The notes beneath the pieces were generated by a model, which was not told where the DNA came from, made no database searches, and worked only from the letters and a program-made list of their open reading frames with translations. A program made the position numbers and the translations under genes. A stretch of DNA of 64,000 nt from Lachnospiraceae bacterium (GTDB lineage Bacteria; Bacillota; Clostridia; Lachnospirales; Lachnospiraceae), in assembly GCA_017450485.1 (NCBI GenBank), contig JAFSTN010000001.1, positions 54,685 to 118,684 of the forward strand, given 5' to 3'. This document shows, piece after piece, positions 8,686-17,802 of this stretch. Every line of letters begins with the position of its first letter. Within the stretch, counting starts at the first letter, position 1.

Positions 8686-10050
8686 TCACTTTCTGTGTCT
8701 TCGGTACAGTTCGGCGACTCCTGCCAAAAGCGAGGAATAGAACACAGCAAACCCGTATACCATATATCTGGAGATACACATGATGATCATTGCGGTACCG
8801 AAAGCATTTCCAAGTATAATAAGCAGGCTCAGAGCGATCATCATCGCTCCCGGACTGCGCTTATCCTCCCTGAACAGGATGATCATAAGGCATACGGCAG
8901 TCACAAACAGAACCGCGGCGATCGCATAGCCGGCAGCCGTGCAAACCGACACGCTCCTGACCAGACCGCGTAATCCCATGATCAGCATATCCGGGATCCA
9001 TCTGCCTATACATGCCGGAAAAAGCACCGGGATCATCTGAGAACAATACTCTTCAGCTATGATGTTGTAGTCTATATAATCATGTATCCCCGTAGCTTCC
9101 ACAACATCACGCAATCCGTATTCTATGACATCAAACTTGACGCGGTCATGCATGTCCTCAAGGTACACGGCTCTGTCCGCAGCGGATTCTCCGGCATACA
9201 GATAAGAATAACCGTATGCATCCATCTGATCATACAGTACGTAAAATATCCCTTTCAGTTCATCATCCTCTATCCTCTCACCGGCAGCCCGGTCCGTAGC
9301 ATAGAAGATATTCGCCAAAGCGGTCTGCTTCGTGAATTCATTGCCCACATATCGATCATTGAACCTGAGATTATAGCTTTTGGTGGCCACATCTCTGACC
9401 GTAAAGGAACCAATAAAAGCAACTATGATCAGAAGGATACCGAAAAGCTTCTTACCGGGTACATATACAGCCAATGCAACTATCAGCCAGGCAACAAGTA
9501 ATATGATCAGATTGCTCCTGGTCAGTGATATAATGACGGCCAGCAGCAATGAAGATATCGCATCGCCCACTCTGCGTCTGTTAAGCATCCTGTGAAGCTC
9601 AATAAAAAAGCCGAGGAAAAGTGGCATCGCTATCGACTCGCTCATGATACCCACCGACAGATTTACATGCATGGTCGAAACGAAAGGTGTGACCATATAT
9701 GGCAAAAGAACAAAAAAACAAACCATAGACGATCCGACGGTTTTCAGCCCTGCCACATCGGAGACATACTCAACGAAACGATATGAGGCAAATATCACTA
9801 TGATCGTCTGGATCACTCCCGCCGCCGTCATCCAGCGTTCGCCGAACAGGCTTCTGATAAGATACAGAAACACGGGATATACAGGCTCTCTGCGTACATG
9901 CATGGTGATATACTGATCGGAATCGTTATATAGGCCCACACCGAACCTGATGAGTATACCGGTGAAGAACACAACCAAGACTGCGAATATGATTATACGG
10001 GAAACGGCTTTTCTGCCTGCCGGATCCTTCATTCTGATCCTGTTATTCAT
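8686..10050 (-). CDS. Polytopic membrane protein, GT-C glycosyltransferase-like
   Basis: About 454 residues with roughly ten membrane helices. An early extracellular loop has NDSDQYITMHVRREPVYP, reminiscent of the DxD/acidic first loop of GT-C enzymes that use lipid-linked sugar donors. No sharper family match is recognised. The in-frame GTG at 10062 lacks a properly spaced ribosome site; the ATG at 10050 has AGAGGTG about eleven bases upstream and is preferred. It sits between the galactanase fusion and the HD-GYP gene, with a GT4 gene further upstream. A role in building a surface glycan or glycolipid is inferred. Confidence 0.6.
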   Translation of the reverse strand: MNNRIRMKDPAGRKAVSRIIIFAVLVVFFTGILIRFGVGLYNDSDQYITMHVRREPVYPVFLYLIRSLFGERWMTAAGVIQTIIVIFASYRFVEYVSDVAGLKTVGSSMVCFFVLLPYMVTPFVSTMHVNLSVGIMSESIAMPLFLGFFIELHRMLNRRRVGDAISSLLLAVIISLTRSNLIILLVAWLIVALAVYVPGKKLFGILLIIVAFIGSFTVRDVATKSYNLRFNDRYVGNEFTKQTALANIFYATDRAAGERIEDDELKGIFYVLYDQMDAYGYSYLYAGESAADRAVYLEDMHDRVKFDVIEYGLRDVVEATGIHDYIDYNIIAEEYCSQMIPVLFPACIGRWIPDMLIMGLRGLVRSVSVCTAAGYAIAAVLFVTAVCLMIILFREDKRSPGAMMIALSLLIILGNAFGTAMIIMCISRYMVYGFAVFYSSLLAGVAELYRRHRK

Positions 10051-10058
10051 CCGCTCGC

Positions 10059-13000
10059 TCACACCTCTGTCAGTCTGATGTCTGCTATACGGCCGAATAC
10101 CGGCGGTGAAGAAATACGTACACCTACGCTGACACTTTCGGCATCAAGCTTGATGGGCTCCATGCTGTAGGTTTCAAATCTTAAGTCCGACGGATAGATC
10201 GGCTTCTCATACAACTTTTCACCGTTGCATGTAATGACTTTCAGGAACAGACGTATATCAACACCGGTGGTGTTGGTACCACGATAGCTTACCGACAGAC
10301 AGTAGACCCCCTTCTTCGATATACGCAGTTCTCTGCACAGTTCGAGTGTGAAGTTCGTCTGAGATGTCAGATATACTTCACGGTTCTCGCAGACCACGGT
10401 GACGGAATCCGGATTTCTGGTCAGCCACCATCCGTTCAATTCATTGGAGAAATCACCGTTCGGTATAAGATTAGTACCAGCCGGAAGGATCCGGGCATCA
10501 TCATACTCATACATTTTCTCTATATATGAATCAATATCACCGATTGGCGGATTCAGCGGGTCAAACTCCCTGAAAGCCGCAAACGACGAAAGAGCTTCAT
10601 GAGAAGTATTGAGCATCCCCATATTCTCATCCCAGCTGCCGAAATCCATATCCGTAATGCACAAAGGTTCCCAGTAGTATACGCCAGTATCACGGCCATC
10701 CGAAACCTCCGCTGCTATCTGCATCACCAGCTCCAATGACTTCTTCTGCTCTTCTATTCCGGCCTGAAGACCGGCAGAATGCATCATATCCTCCGACACA
10801 TGTTCACCCTCGCAGTGTCTCCAGGGGTGCGCCGTCTCTACTACATACACGGGCAGATCGTAACGGTCTATCAGCTGCGTCATGGAGTCCTTCAGATCCG
10901 CAAAGGTGCCGTGCCAGAATGAATAGAAACTGATACCGATCGCATCTATCCGATCCATTCCGGCCGCAAACATGGCGTCAAACCAGTCTCTGAGATAATA
11001 GAATCTTCCGCCCTGATCGAGGTGGATCATGATCTTTATGTCCACTGACAGATCCCTGACCGCTTCTATCCCGGCATTTACCAGTTTAGCCAAAGACTGA
11101 TAATCGGGAACGGCTCCATCCGGGAACAGCATTCCGCTCCTGATCTCATTACCTATCTGTACCATATCCGGCAGCGCATCCACCTTGGATAATTCCACGA
11201 GAACATGTGTCGTATAATCATATACCGCCCTAACCAGCTCATCAAAAGTCAGTTTCTTCCAGGATTCCGGTTTACGTTGCTGTCCGGGATCCGCCCAGTA
11301 GTCGGAATAATGAAAATCAAGGACAAAGCTCATGCCTGCGGACTTGATACGTTCGGCCATTTCGAGCGTATGCTTCAGGTCACAATATCCTCCGGATTCG
11401 GGAACATTTCCGGGCTCATTCCATATCCTGAGCCTGACGGAATTAACCCCGTTCTCAGCCAGCAGTTCCATGGGATCCTTTTCATTTCCTTCGGAATCAT
11501 AGAACCTGCAGCCCCTGTCTTCACGTTCAGGCAGATTGGATATATCCACACCTTTCAGGAAGTGTTTTCCGTAATCATCCGGGTCCGGGCTCAGATCGGG
11601 CCGTGGTATCTGCCCTGCCGAGAACATTCTCGACAGCAGTGAACCCTTTCTCTCTTTTTTTACTTCATACATATGCTGATCGGCCATGACCAGGTACTCA
11701 TCAAGTGTACGGTCGCTCCCGGGATCGGTCATGATATAACCGCAGCTCATCTCTATCCGTCTTGCTTCCAGCCGCCTGTCCACCTTGTATATGAAGCGCT
11801 CAACCTTTTCTTTGTACGCATAAGGCATAAATACAACGAATTCATCGCCGCCGAACCTATACGCAAAGGAATCCTTCGGCTTGGCCTGCTTAATGGTATT
11901 AGCTATCATGATCAGCACTCTGTCACCGAAATCATGTCCGTACGTGTCATTGATCCTCTTGAAGTAATCCACATCAAAGAAAACCATCGCACATGTAACT
12001 CCCTCGCTCTTATACCTACCGAATCTGGGAGCGATCATCTCATTGTAGGTGATACGGTTAAACAGTCCCGTCAGAACATCCTTGTTATACAGATTCCTCA
12101 TCTCCTCGGCGGCATTAGCCAGCTGAGTCTGTCTGTACAGGTTCTGAAGACGCTCTATAAAAGTGTTATGGACATCATAAAAGAACGGATTATTATACAG
12201 AAACACGGGTTCGAGCAACGTCGTGGCACCGACTGTCTCGTCCCTGAAATGGATCGGGAAAAACACGTAGCTGCGTGATCTCTTTGCAGATCTCAGATAA
12301 TCAAGCAAATCATCATAATCCCTGACGGAATATATCTTCTCCCCATTATCGCATCCGTATACGACCTTCATACGGTTTCTGTCGATACCCTGAACCGACA
12401 GTCTGCCGTCCGGTCTGGCTTCAAGAAGAGTCTTGTCGACCCATATGAACATGCCGGTGCAGTCCAGAGTGCTCACGTAATCGGCGAAGCTTTCAAACAG
12501 TCCGTCCATGTTTTTACATTCGGCAAATCTGTTCTCAAGCTCCAGAATGTTTTCTTCATGTCTGTCACGCTCTACACCCCAGTCTATCTGCCACTTGGCG
12601 AACAGCCTGTAGTCCACATCTCCTGTGTTGCCGCATCCGCAGCTCTCCGCAGGCACGATCTTGCTGCTTACGTATGTATACTGATCCACCTGCTCTCCGT
12701 CCATGAGCCTCAGCAGGATGTCCAGTGCTCTGCTTCCGAGAATACCGCGGTTATGATTGACCGTAGCTATCTGAGGCCTGTAATACGCCGCCTTATCGAG
12801 ATTATCAAAGCCCGTGACCCTGAAATCGTCGGGGATCTTCAGTTCGCGGCGCTCGGCTTCGGCGCACATACCGGCAGCTATATTATCATTGGCACAGATG
12901 AACGCATCAGGCAGATCTTTGCCGGATGCAAGCCATTCGCTCAGGTAGCGGACTCCGGTGTCATAGTCATAGTCACCGAACATATAGTTTTCTTCGGTCA

Positions 13001-13490
13001 AAGGCAGTCCGTAGTCCCTGTGTGCCTCACAGAAAGCCTCGAAGCGTTGCCTGTTCTCATAATTGTTCTCGGGTCCTCCCGCATACACCATCCGTCTGCA
13101 TCCGTGATGATGATACATATGATCGATCATCGCCCTGATCAGACCTTTGTTGTCATTTCCGACATAATGGAAGCCTTCCACAAAATACGATATGCTGACA
13201 ACAGGTGCAGACTGGCCTTTCAGCTTACTTACCACCGAATCGATCACAGCAGGGTCCGTGGTATTGGTGCAGTCAAATATGAAGCCGTCATACGAATCGT
13301 AATCAGGCAGTTCATACAGTCCGTATTCACCCCGGTTATATTTCGCATCATGGCTCAGATTGCCGTTTGTATTGAAAGTATACAGACATATATCGAGACC
13401 GAGTTCCTTGGCACGGTTGATGATCCCGTCAACCCATGCATAGGTTATATATCGTCTCCATCCGTCTGTTATCAGTGCTATCTTCTTCAT
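10059..13490 (-). CDS. LacI-type sugar-binding / GGDEF / GH53 endo-galactanase fusion protein
   Basis: About 1143 residues with no signal peptide or membrane segment. Residues 1–285 are a periplasmic-binding-protein type 1 (LacI/XylR-like) sensor lacking the HTH. A CGCG turn and a GAF-like linker follow (about 290–465). The GGDEF domain spans about 465–615 with RFGGDEF (547–551). The upstream inhibitory site is KPKD instead of RxxD. GH53 arabinogalactan endo-beta-1,4-galactanase spans about 640–985, with acid/base Glu782 (QIGNEI) and nucleophile Glu885 (YVVETAHPW). A beta-sandwich tail (LIPNGDFS onward) resembles CBM4/CBM61-type modules. ATG 13490 has GAGGA seven bases upstream and overlaps the GH13 stop as TGATG. 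It probably senses a sugar, makes c-di-GMP and cleaves imported galacto-oligosaccharides; coupling is inferred. Confidence 0.92.
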   Translation of the reverse strand: MKKIALITDGWRRYITYAWVDGIINRAKELGLDICLYTFNTNGNLSHDAKYNRGEYGLYELPDYDSYDGFIFDCTNTTDPAVIDSVVSKLKGQSAPVVSISYFVEGFHYVGNDNKGLIRAMIDHMYHHHGCRRMVYAGGPENNYENRQRFEAFCEAHRDYGLPLTEENYMFGDYDYDTGVRYLSEWLASGKDLPDAFICANDNIAAGMCAEAERRELKIPDDFRVTGFDNLDKAAYYRPQIATVNHNRGILGSRALDILLRLMDGEQVDQYTYVSSKIVPAESCGCGNTGDVDYRLFAKWQIDWGVERDRHEENILELENRFAECKNMDGLFESFADYVSTLDCTGMFIWVDKTLLEARPDGRLSVQGIDRNRMKVVYGCDNGEKIYSVRDYDDLLDYLRSAKRSRSYVFFPIHFRDETVGATTLLEPVFLYNNPFFYDVHNTFIERLQNLYRQTQLANAAEEMRNLYNKDVLTGLFNRITYNEMIAPRFGRYKSEGVTCAMVFFDVDYFKRINDTYGHDFGDRVLIMIANTIKQAKPKDSFAYRFGGDEFVVFMPYAYKEKVERFIYKVDRRLEARRIEMSCGYIMTDPGSDRTLDEYLVMADQHMYEVKKERKGSLLSRMFSAGQIPRPDLSPDPDDYGKHFLKGVDISNLPEREDRGCRFYDSEGNEKDPMELLAENGVNSVRLRIWNEPGNVPESGGYCDLKHTLEMAERIKSAGMSFVLDFHYSDYWADPGQQRKPESWKKLTFDELVRAVYDYTTHVLVELSKVDALPDMVQIGNEIRSGMLFPDGAVPDYQSLAKLVNAGIEAVRDLSVDIKIMIHLDQGGRFYYLRDWFDAMFAAGMDRIDAIGISFYSFWHGTFADLKDSMTQLIDRYDLPVYVVETAHPWRHCEGEHVSEDMMHSAGLQAGIEEQKKSLELVMQIAAEVSDGRDTGVYYWEPLCITDMDFGSWDENMGMLNTSHEALSSFAAFREFDPLNPPIGDIDSYIEKMYEYDDARILPAGTNLIPNGDFSNELNGWWLTRNPDSVTVVCENREVYLTSQTNFTLELCRELRISKKGVYCLSVSYRGTNTTGVDIRLFLKVITCNGEKLYEKPIYPSDLRFETYSMEPIKLDAESVSVGVRISSPPVFGRIADIRLTEV

Positions 13491-15160
13491 CACGATATCC
13501 TCAAGACCAAAGCTTCATAAGGGTAAGCGACAAAAGCGGGCCTGTTCAGTTCGTATTCCGTCCCCTGCTCTCTTTCGTGCGGATAATTGGTCAGCTGCAG
13601 TCTGACAGTTGTGCCTCTGTATTGCTTGGGTATGATACATGGCATCTTTTCTCTGCAAAAAGAGCATATGATCAGATATTCCTCGCCATCCAGTCTTCTG
13701 GAGTAGATATAGAAATTCGGATCATTGGCCCTGAACTCCCTGTATGTTCCGAAGAGCAGAGCCGCGCTTGATTTGCGAAGTTTCACACATGCCCGGTAGA
13801 AGTTGAGTATACTGTCGTCCTCTGTCTCCTGTGCGCTTACATTTATCTGCTTATAGTTCGGATTGACGCCGAACCAGGGTTCAACATCGGAGAACCCCGC
13901 GAAATCACTGTCATCCCATTGCATGGGGGTACGTGAGGAATCACGGCTTGACAGGTGTATACGGTGAAGTCTGGACTGTTCATCATCTTTCAGATGGTAC
14001 GAATAATAATTATTCTTCGATGAAACATCCTTATACAGGTCAATGGACATCAGACGGATATTCGTCATGCCTATCTCCTGTCCCTGATAGATAAACGGAG
14101 TTCCTTTCAGAAACAGATATGCCGCTGCCAAAGCTGTACCGCTCTCCCGATGATGTCTTTCGCTCCCGTACCTGCTCAGGACACGCGGATGATCATGATT
14201 CTCCAGATACAGAGTATTCCACGCCTTTCCCTCGAGCGAATACTGCCATTTGGACAGAGCTTTCTTCAACCTGACCAGCTTGAACGGCAGGTGTACATAT
14301 TCGGTAAAAAGGCAGTCCGCTGTCATATGATCAAACGAGAACATCATGTCCAGGGATTTGCTCCTGCCCGTCAGATACTTGAGAGCCGATCCCACGGTCG
14401 TCATCGGGCCTTCGCCGATCTGTACCGCATTATACTCGTTACATACATCACGGAACTCCTTCATATACTCATGTATATGAGGACCGTCCTTGTAGTACTT
14501 CATCTCATCCAGGATCGGTATGATACCTATCCTGTTCGGAAGCCCTTCCTTCTTGGAAATGAAATTTATGACATCTTCACGGAATCCGTCGACGCCCATT
14601 TCCAGCCAGAACCTGAGGATCTTTTTGACTTCTTCTCTGACTGCCGGATTGTCCATATTCAGATCGGGCTGCTTCCTTGCAAACAGATGCAGGTAATATT
14701 GCCCCCGAGTCTCGTCGTATTCCCAGGCTTTGCCCTCAAGAACCGAGCTCCAGTTATTCGGTTTATCGCGCCAAATATAATAATCGCTGTATGGATTATC
14801 CCGACCTTTCCTGCTCTCACGGAACCACTCGTGCTCGTCTGAAGTGTGATTGATCACAAGGTCCATGATGACCTTCATCCCCAGCTCATGCGCACGGTCA
14901 AGCACACGCTTGAACTGGTCCAGATCACCGTAGTCCGGGTGTATATTGCAGTAGTCGGATATATCATATCCGTAGTCCGCATTCGGCGATGGATAAAGCG
15001 GATTAAACCATATAGCGGTCACTCCCAGAGACCTGACATATTCGAGCTTATCATAGACGCCGTAGAGATCCCCTATGCCGTCTCCGTTGCCGTCGCAGAA
15101 GCTCCGCACCCAAATCTGATAGAATACCGCTGTTTTATACCAATCTCTTGAATCACTCAT
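13490..15160 (-). CDS. Alpha-glucosidase, GH13 subfamily 31 (oligo-1,6-glucosidase-like)
   Basis: A 556-residue intracellular GH13 enzyme starting WYKTAVFYQIWVRSFCDGNG. The nucleophile is Asp196 (GFREDVINF), the acid/base Glu250 (QIGEG) and the transition-state stabiliser Asp323 (ENHDHPR). DVINF after the nucleophile region is usual for oligo-1,6-glucosidase and alpha-glucosidase. It should release glucose from alpha-linked oligosaccharides in the cytosol. Dextran glucosidase or sucrose isomerase activities are alternatives. The start overlaps the GT4 gene by 8 bp, and its stop overlaps the next start, so translation is probably coupled. Confidence 0.93.
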   Translation of the reverse strand: MSDSRDWYKTAVFYQIWVRSFCDGNGDGIGDLYGVYDKLEYVRSLGVTAIWFNPLYPSPNADYGYDISDYCNIHPDYGDLDQFKRVLDRAHELGMKVIMDLVINHTSDEHEWFRESRKGRDNPYSDYYIWRDKPNNWSSVLEGKAWEYDETRGQYYLHLFARKQPDLNMDNPAVREEVKKILRFWLEMGVDGFREDVINFISKKEGLPNRIGIIPILDEMKYYKDGPHIHEYMKEFRDVCNEYNAVQIGEGPMTTVGSALKYLTGRSKSLDMMFSFDHMTADCLFTEYVHLPFKLVRLKKALSKWQYSLEGKAWNTLYLENHDHPRVLSRYGSERHHRESGTALAAAYLFLKGTPFIYQGQEIGMTNIRLMSIDLYKDVSSKNNYYSYHLKDDEQSRLHRIHLSSRDSSRTPMQWDDSDFAGFSDVEPWFGVNPNYKQINVSAQETEDDSILNFYRACVKLRKSSAALLFGTYREFRANDPNFYIYSRRLDGEEYLIICSFCREKMPCIIPKQYRGTTVRLQLTNYPHEREQGTEYELNRPAFVAYPYEALVLRIS

Positions 15161-16481
15161 TGTTCGACATCATGCCTTCATACAGTCTGGTCAGATCATT
15201 GGCTATCGTGTCTCTGATATTACGCGGTACACTGATGATCTTGTTAAGTCCCTCCGCCACATCTGCCGCTGTCTTGATGAGCAGGTCGGATTTATGCATA
15301 CGTCTGCGCCTGATGGTACCGTCAGCTACCAGATCCCTTATGATCTCATATCTGTCATAAGCCCGGCGCACGGAATCTTCCCATGAGATATAGATCTCTT
15401 TCATGGCATTCTCGCCTACCTGACGTACACTCTCCATATCATGGCATACATTCTCCAACAAAGCCGCCATAGCTTCAGGAGTCTCATCTATCAGATATCC
15501 GTTACGTGCATGCGTTATACCTTCCGCAGCACACGAGCCCTCGATGAGCACGCTTGCCAGTCCGCACGCGGCTGCCTCACGTACTACTATCCCGTTGGTA
15601 TCGTATGTGGAAGGAAAAAGAAACAGATCGGCACGTGTGTTGATCGCACGCAGGACCTCCCTGTCCTGTATCGGACCGGTAAAAATCACTTTGGATGAAA
15701 TACCGTATTCTTCAGCCTTTTCTTTGAGACCGTCCGCATCCGCTCCTCCGCCGACAAAAACCATACGGAAGTCCATGCCGCCATCATCAAGCATTTTCAT
15801 GGCATCCATGATCAGCGGAAGTCCCTTGTAATTCATCAGTCGGCCCACGAAAAGGAACATCGGCACATCCGCCGGAAGATCGTACCCCTCTACGGCCGAC
15901 CTGACCTGCTCGGGTGTAGACATGCCACACGGAAAATCGACACCATTCGTCATCACATGATACTCACCTTCGTATCCCAGCGAACGCAGATTAAGCCCCG
16001 CGCCCTCAGATACGACCCACACCTCATCACATGCCGATATGTTACTGATCATCGCACGTATGGTTTCTTTCTTAAGAAACCCTTCTCCGACCGCACGCTC
16101 TATATCCACGTCAAACTTGGTATGATATGTAAAAACAACAGGCGCTCCGGTTTCATACTGCAATATCCTCGCCATCAGAGTAGACGCCGCCGGACAATGT
16201 GTATGTATGATCTCCGGACCGAACTCCGCTATCTCATTGATCTCTTTGACGGATAATGAATAACCGGTCCTGTATCCGTTCACAAGACGTGATGTATCTA
16301 TACTGGGATAATCCAGCACTCTGTACGGATAACCCGTATAGTCAGCATCAGGGTAACGCGGGGTTGCAACGACTACTTCACTGTCCTCCCTCTCCTGGAT
16401 GATACGGGCATAGTTCATGACCGTATTGGCCACGCCATCTATGACAGGCGGAAAAGAATCATTCAACAGGCATACATTCAA
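15153..16481 (-). CDS. Glycosyltransferase family 4 (diacylglycerol glucosyltransferase-like)
   Basis: A 442-residue GT-B enzyme. The N-terminal domain has NDSFPPVIDGVANTVMNYA, the signature of 1,2-diacylglycerol 3-glucosyltransferases and related GT4 enzymes. The C-terminal nucleotide-sugar domain has FVGRLMNYKGLPLI and PSTYDTNGIVVREAAACGL, containing the EX7E-type element. It probably transfers a hexose from a nucleotide-sugar to a membrane lipid or glycan at the inner membrane face. The start appears to be TTG in a TTGA overlap with the preceding gene. A glycolipid product would fit the patatin and GT-C-like neighbours, but this is not shown. Confidence 0.85.
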   Translation of the reverse strand: MNVCLLNDSFPPVIDGVANTVMNYARIIQEREDSEVVVATPRYPDADYTGYPYRVLDYPSIDTSRLVNGYRTGYSLSVKEINEIAEFGPEIIHTHCPAASTLMARILQYETGAPVVFTYHTKFDVDIERAVGEGFLKKETIRAMISNISACDEVWVVSEGAGLNLRSLGYEGEYHVMTNGVDFPCGMSTPEQVRSAVEGYDLPADVPMFLFVGRLMNYKGLPLIMDAMKMLDDGGMDFRMVFVGGGADADGLKEKAEEYGISSKVIFTGPIQDREVLRAINTRADLFLFPSTYDTNGIVVREAAACGLASVLIEGSCAAEGITHARNGYLIDETPEAMAALLENVCHDMESVRQVGENAMKEIYISWEDSVRRAYDRYEIIRDLVADGTIRRRRMHKSDLLIKTAADVAEGLNKIISVPRNIRDTIANDLTRLYEGMMSNNE

Positions 16482-16888
16482 GGTTCATCATCGATGGACG
16501 TTTTTATGATCTCATCCATCTTTTCCTCCATTTTCTCTATTTCTTTTTTGCGTTTGGGATACGTCAGCAAATCAAGACCCAGGAAATACAACCCGGCAAG
16601 AAACAAAAACAACGACAAAAATGTACTGAAGGTCCCGGATACACCAAGCGCGGGCAGCGCTTTATATACGGCAGCGGCGCTGCCGATAAGACTCACGGTC
16701 GTCCTCACGAATGACAAATGTGTCTGCTCGACTGACAGCTTACTGTTCTTAAATGCCAATGTAGTCCTGAGGACAGAAAGATCAGTCCTCTCATGGGACA
16801 GAATGGTCCTCTCCTGAGCAAGTTCCTGTTCGAGATTCCTGATCTCATAATCCGCTATATCAACTTCAATACTGCTTTTATCTGTCAT
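16478..16888 (-). CDS. DUF202 family small membrane protein
   Basis: About 136 residues with the repeated pattern ERTxLSxxRTxLAF typical of DUF202 (YidH-like) proteins, followed by two hydrophobic segments and a charged C-terminus rich in Lys and Glu. The upstream GTG at 16909 overlaps the previous stop but lacks a ribosome site; ATG 16888 has GGAAAGG just before it and is preferred. The stop overlaps the GT4 start by 4 bp. The family has no assigned function. Position suggests a membrane accessory for the operon's glycan enzymes. Confidence 0.8.
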   Translation of the reverse strand: MTDKSSIEVDIADYEIRNLEQELAQERTILSHERTDLSVLRTTLAFKNSKLSVEQTHLSFVRTTVSLIGSAAAVYKALPALGVSGTFSTFLSLFLFLAGLYFLGLDLLTYPKRKKEIEKMEEKMDEIIKTSIDDEP

Positions 16889-16905
16889 ATACCTTTCCCT
16901 GTATG

Positions 16906-17559
16906 TCACTGTGCACTTCTGACGTCGATGTAATAATCATCTACATCATAAGCGGACTTTACCATGTTTTTGATCAGTAGCTCGGCATTGCTGTCTGCAC
17001 GTTCAAGCACACCTTTCTCGATCGCATCCGCCTTGGCAGCTTCCAACATTTCATCCAGTGAATCATTATAATCACTGATGTGGATCGGATTGAACACGCT
17101 GTTCTTTTCGTCATATAGCTCAAACGTATCCGGATCGATGCTGCAGTCAAGTATCTCCGAAGCAGGCAGGGTCACGGTTATGGTCTTTTTCAGATCATCC
17201 TTTTCAACCTCGATCGCGGTAAAATCAATACCTGCCTTCACCATACCGTCATAGCTGTATACGAATCTGGATGTGGTAAACGGCACCTTGAATCCCTTGA
17301 TGTTCTTACTGCTGTCATAGGTCTCCACTCTCGTAAAGTAATACTCCTCGGTGGCCAGCTCCCCTATATCGTTCAATCCGTCCCGGATCGTATCTCCGGT
17401 AAGAGAAACCGTTGTTTCCGTTATCAGACCGTGATCGACCGTTTCATTTACATTTGCATTCAGATATTTGTTCTTTGCATAATAAAATACACACGCGCAT
17501 ACGGTCACAAGCAAAAGAGCAGCGATCAGGATGAGTTTTATCTTTTTGACGGTATTCAT
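16906..17559 (-). CDS. DUF4230 family membrane-anchored protein
   Basis: A 217-residue protein with one N-terminal membrane anchor (about 7–28) and an extracellular domain matching DUF4230, recognisable by the AGIDFTAIEVEKDD region and the following beta-strand VTLPASEILDCSID. No enzyme motif is seen. It is the first gene of the ten-gene operon and is separated from the divergent secreted-protein gene by a promoter-bearing gap. Function is unknown. Confidence 0.8.
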   Translation of the reverse strand: MNTVKKIKLILIAALLLVTVCACVFYYAKNKYLNANVNETVDHGLITETTVSLTGDTIRDGLNDIGELATEEYYFTRVETYDSSKNIKGFKVPFTTSRFVYSYDGMVKAGIDFTAIEVEKDDLKKTITVTLPASEILDCSIDPDTFELYDEKNSVFNPIHISDYNDSLDEMLEAAKADAIEKGVLERADSNAELLIKNMVKSAYDVDDYYIDVRSAQ

Positions 17560-17621
17560 TATCTGTACTCCTCTAGTTACCCGACTGCCCCACCAAAAAA
17601 CATGGTATATCAGCGGTTATA

Positions 17622-17650
17622 ACAGTACGCACGATTGCATTTGTTATCAA
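17622..17650 (-). promoter_or_regulatory. Candidate promoter of the ten-gene c-di-GMP/glycan operon
   Basis: TTGATA, 17 bases, then TACTGT on the minus strand, about 63 bases before the DUF4230 start. It lies in the roughly 240-bp divergent gap. The rest of that gap holds a plus-strand TATAAT at about 17722 preceding the secreted-protein gene, without a clear –35 element. Confidence 0.45.
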
Positions 17651-17802
17651 GAATAAAGATATCACAAAGCGTGACTCTCAACAATATCATCAAAATTGTC
17701 GTGCATTATTTCCGTAAAGCTATATAATGGTGTTATGTAAATGACAAACCCGTTGTCGGGAGAAAGGATCTGCCCTGTTTTATGGGGTCGGGGGAAAGAT
17801 TT

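Noticed and set aside
12558-13520. Long plus-strand open frame opposite the sensor–GGDEF–GH53 gene
   Set aside because: No domain, no ribosome site and complete overlap with clear coding domains on the minus strand.
3919-17559. Genomic island or prophage origin for the c-di-GMP operon
   Set aside because: No integrase, transposase, direct repeats or tRNA at the borders, and base composition looks like that of the neighbours by eye.
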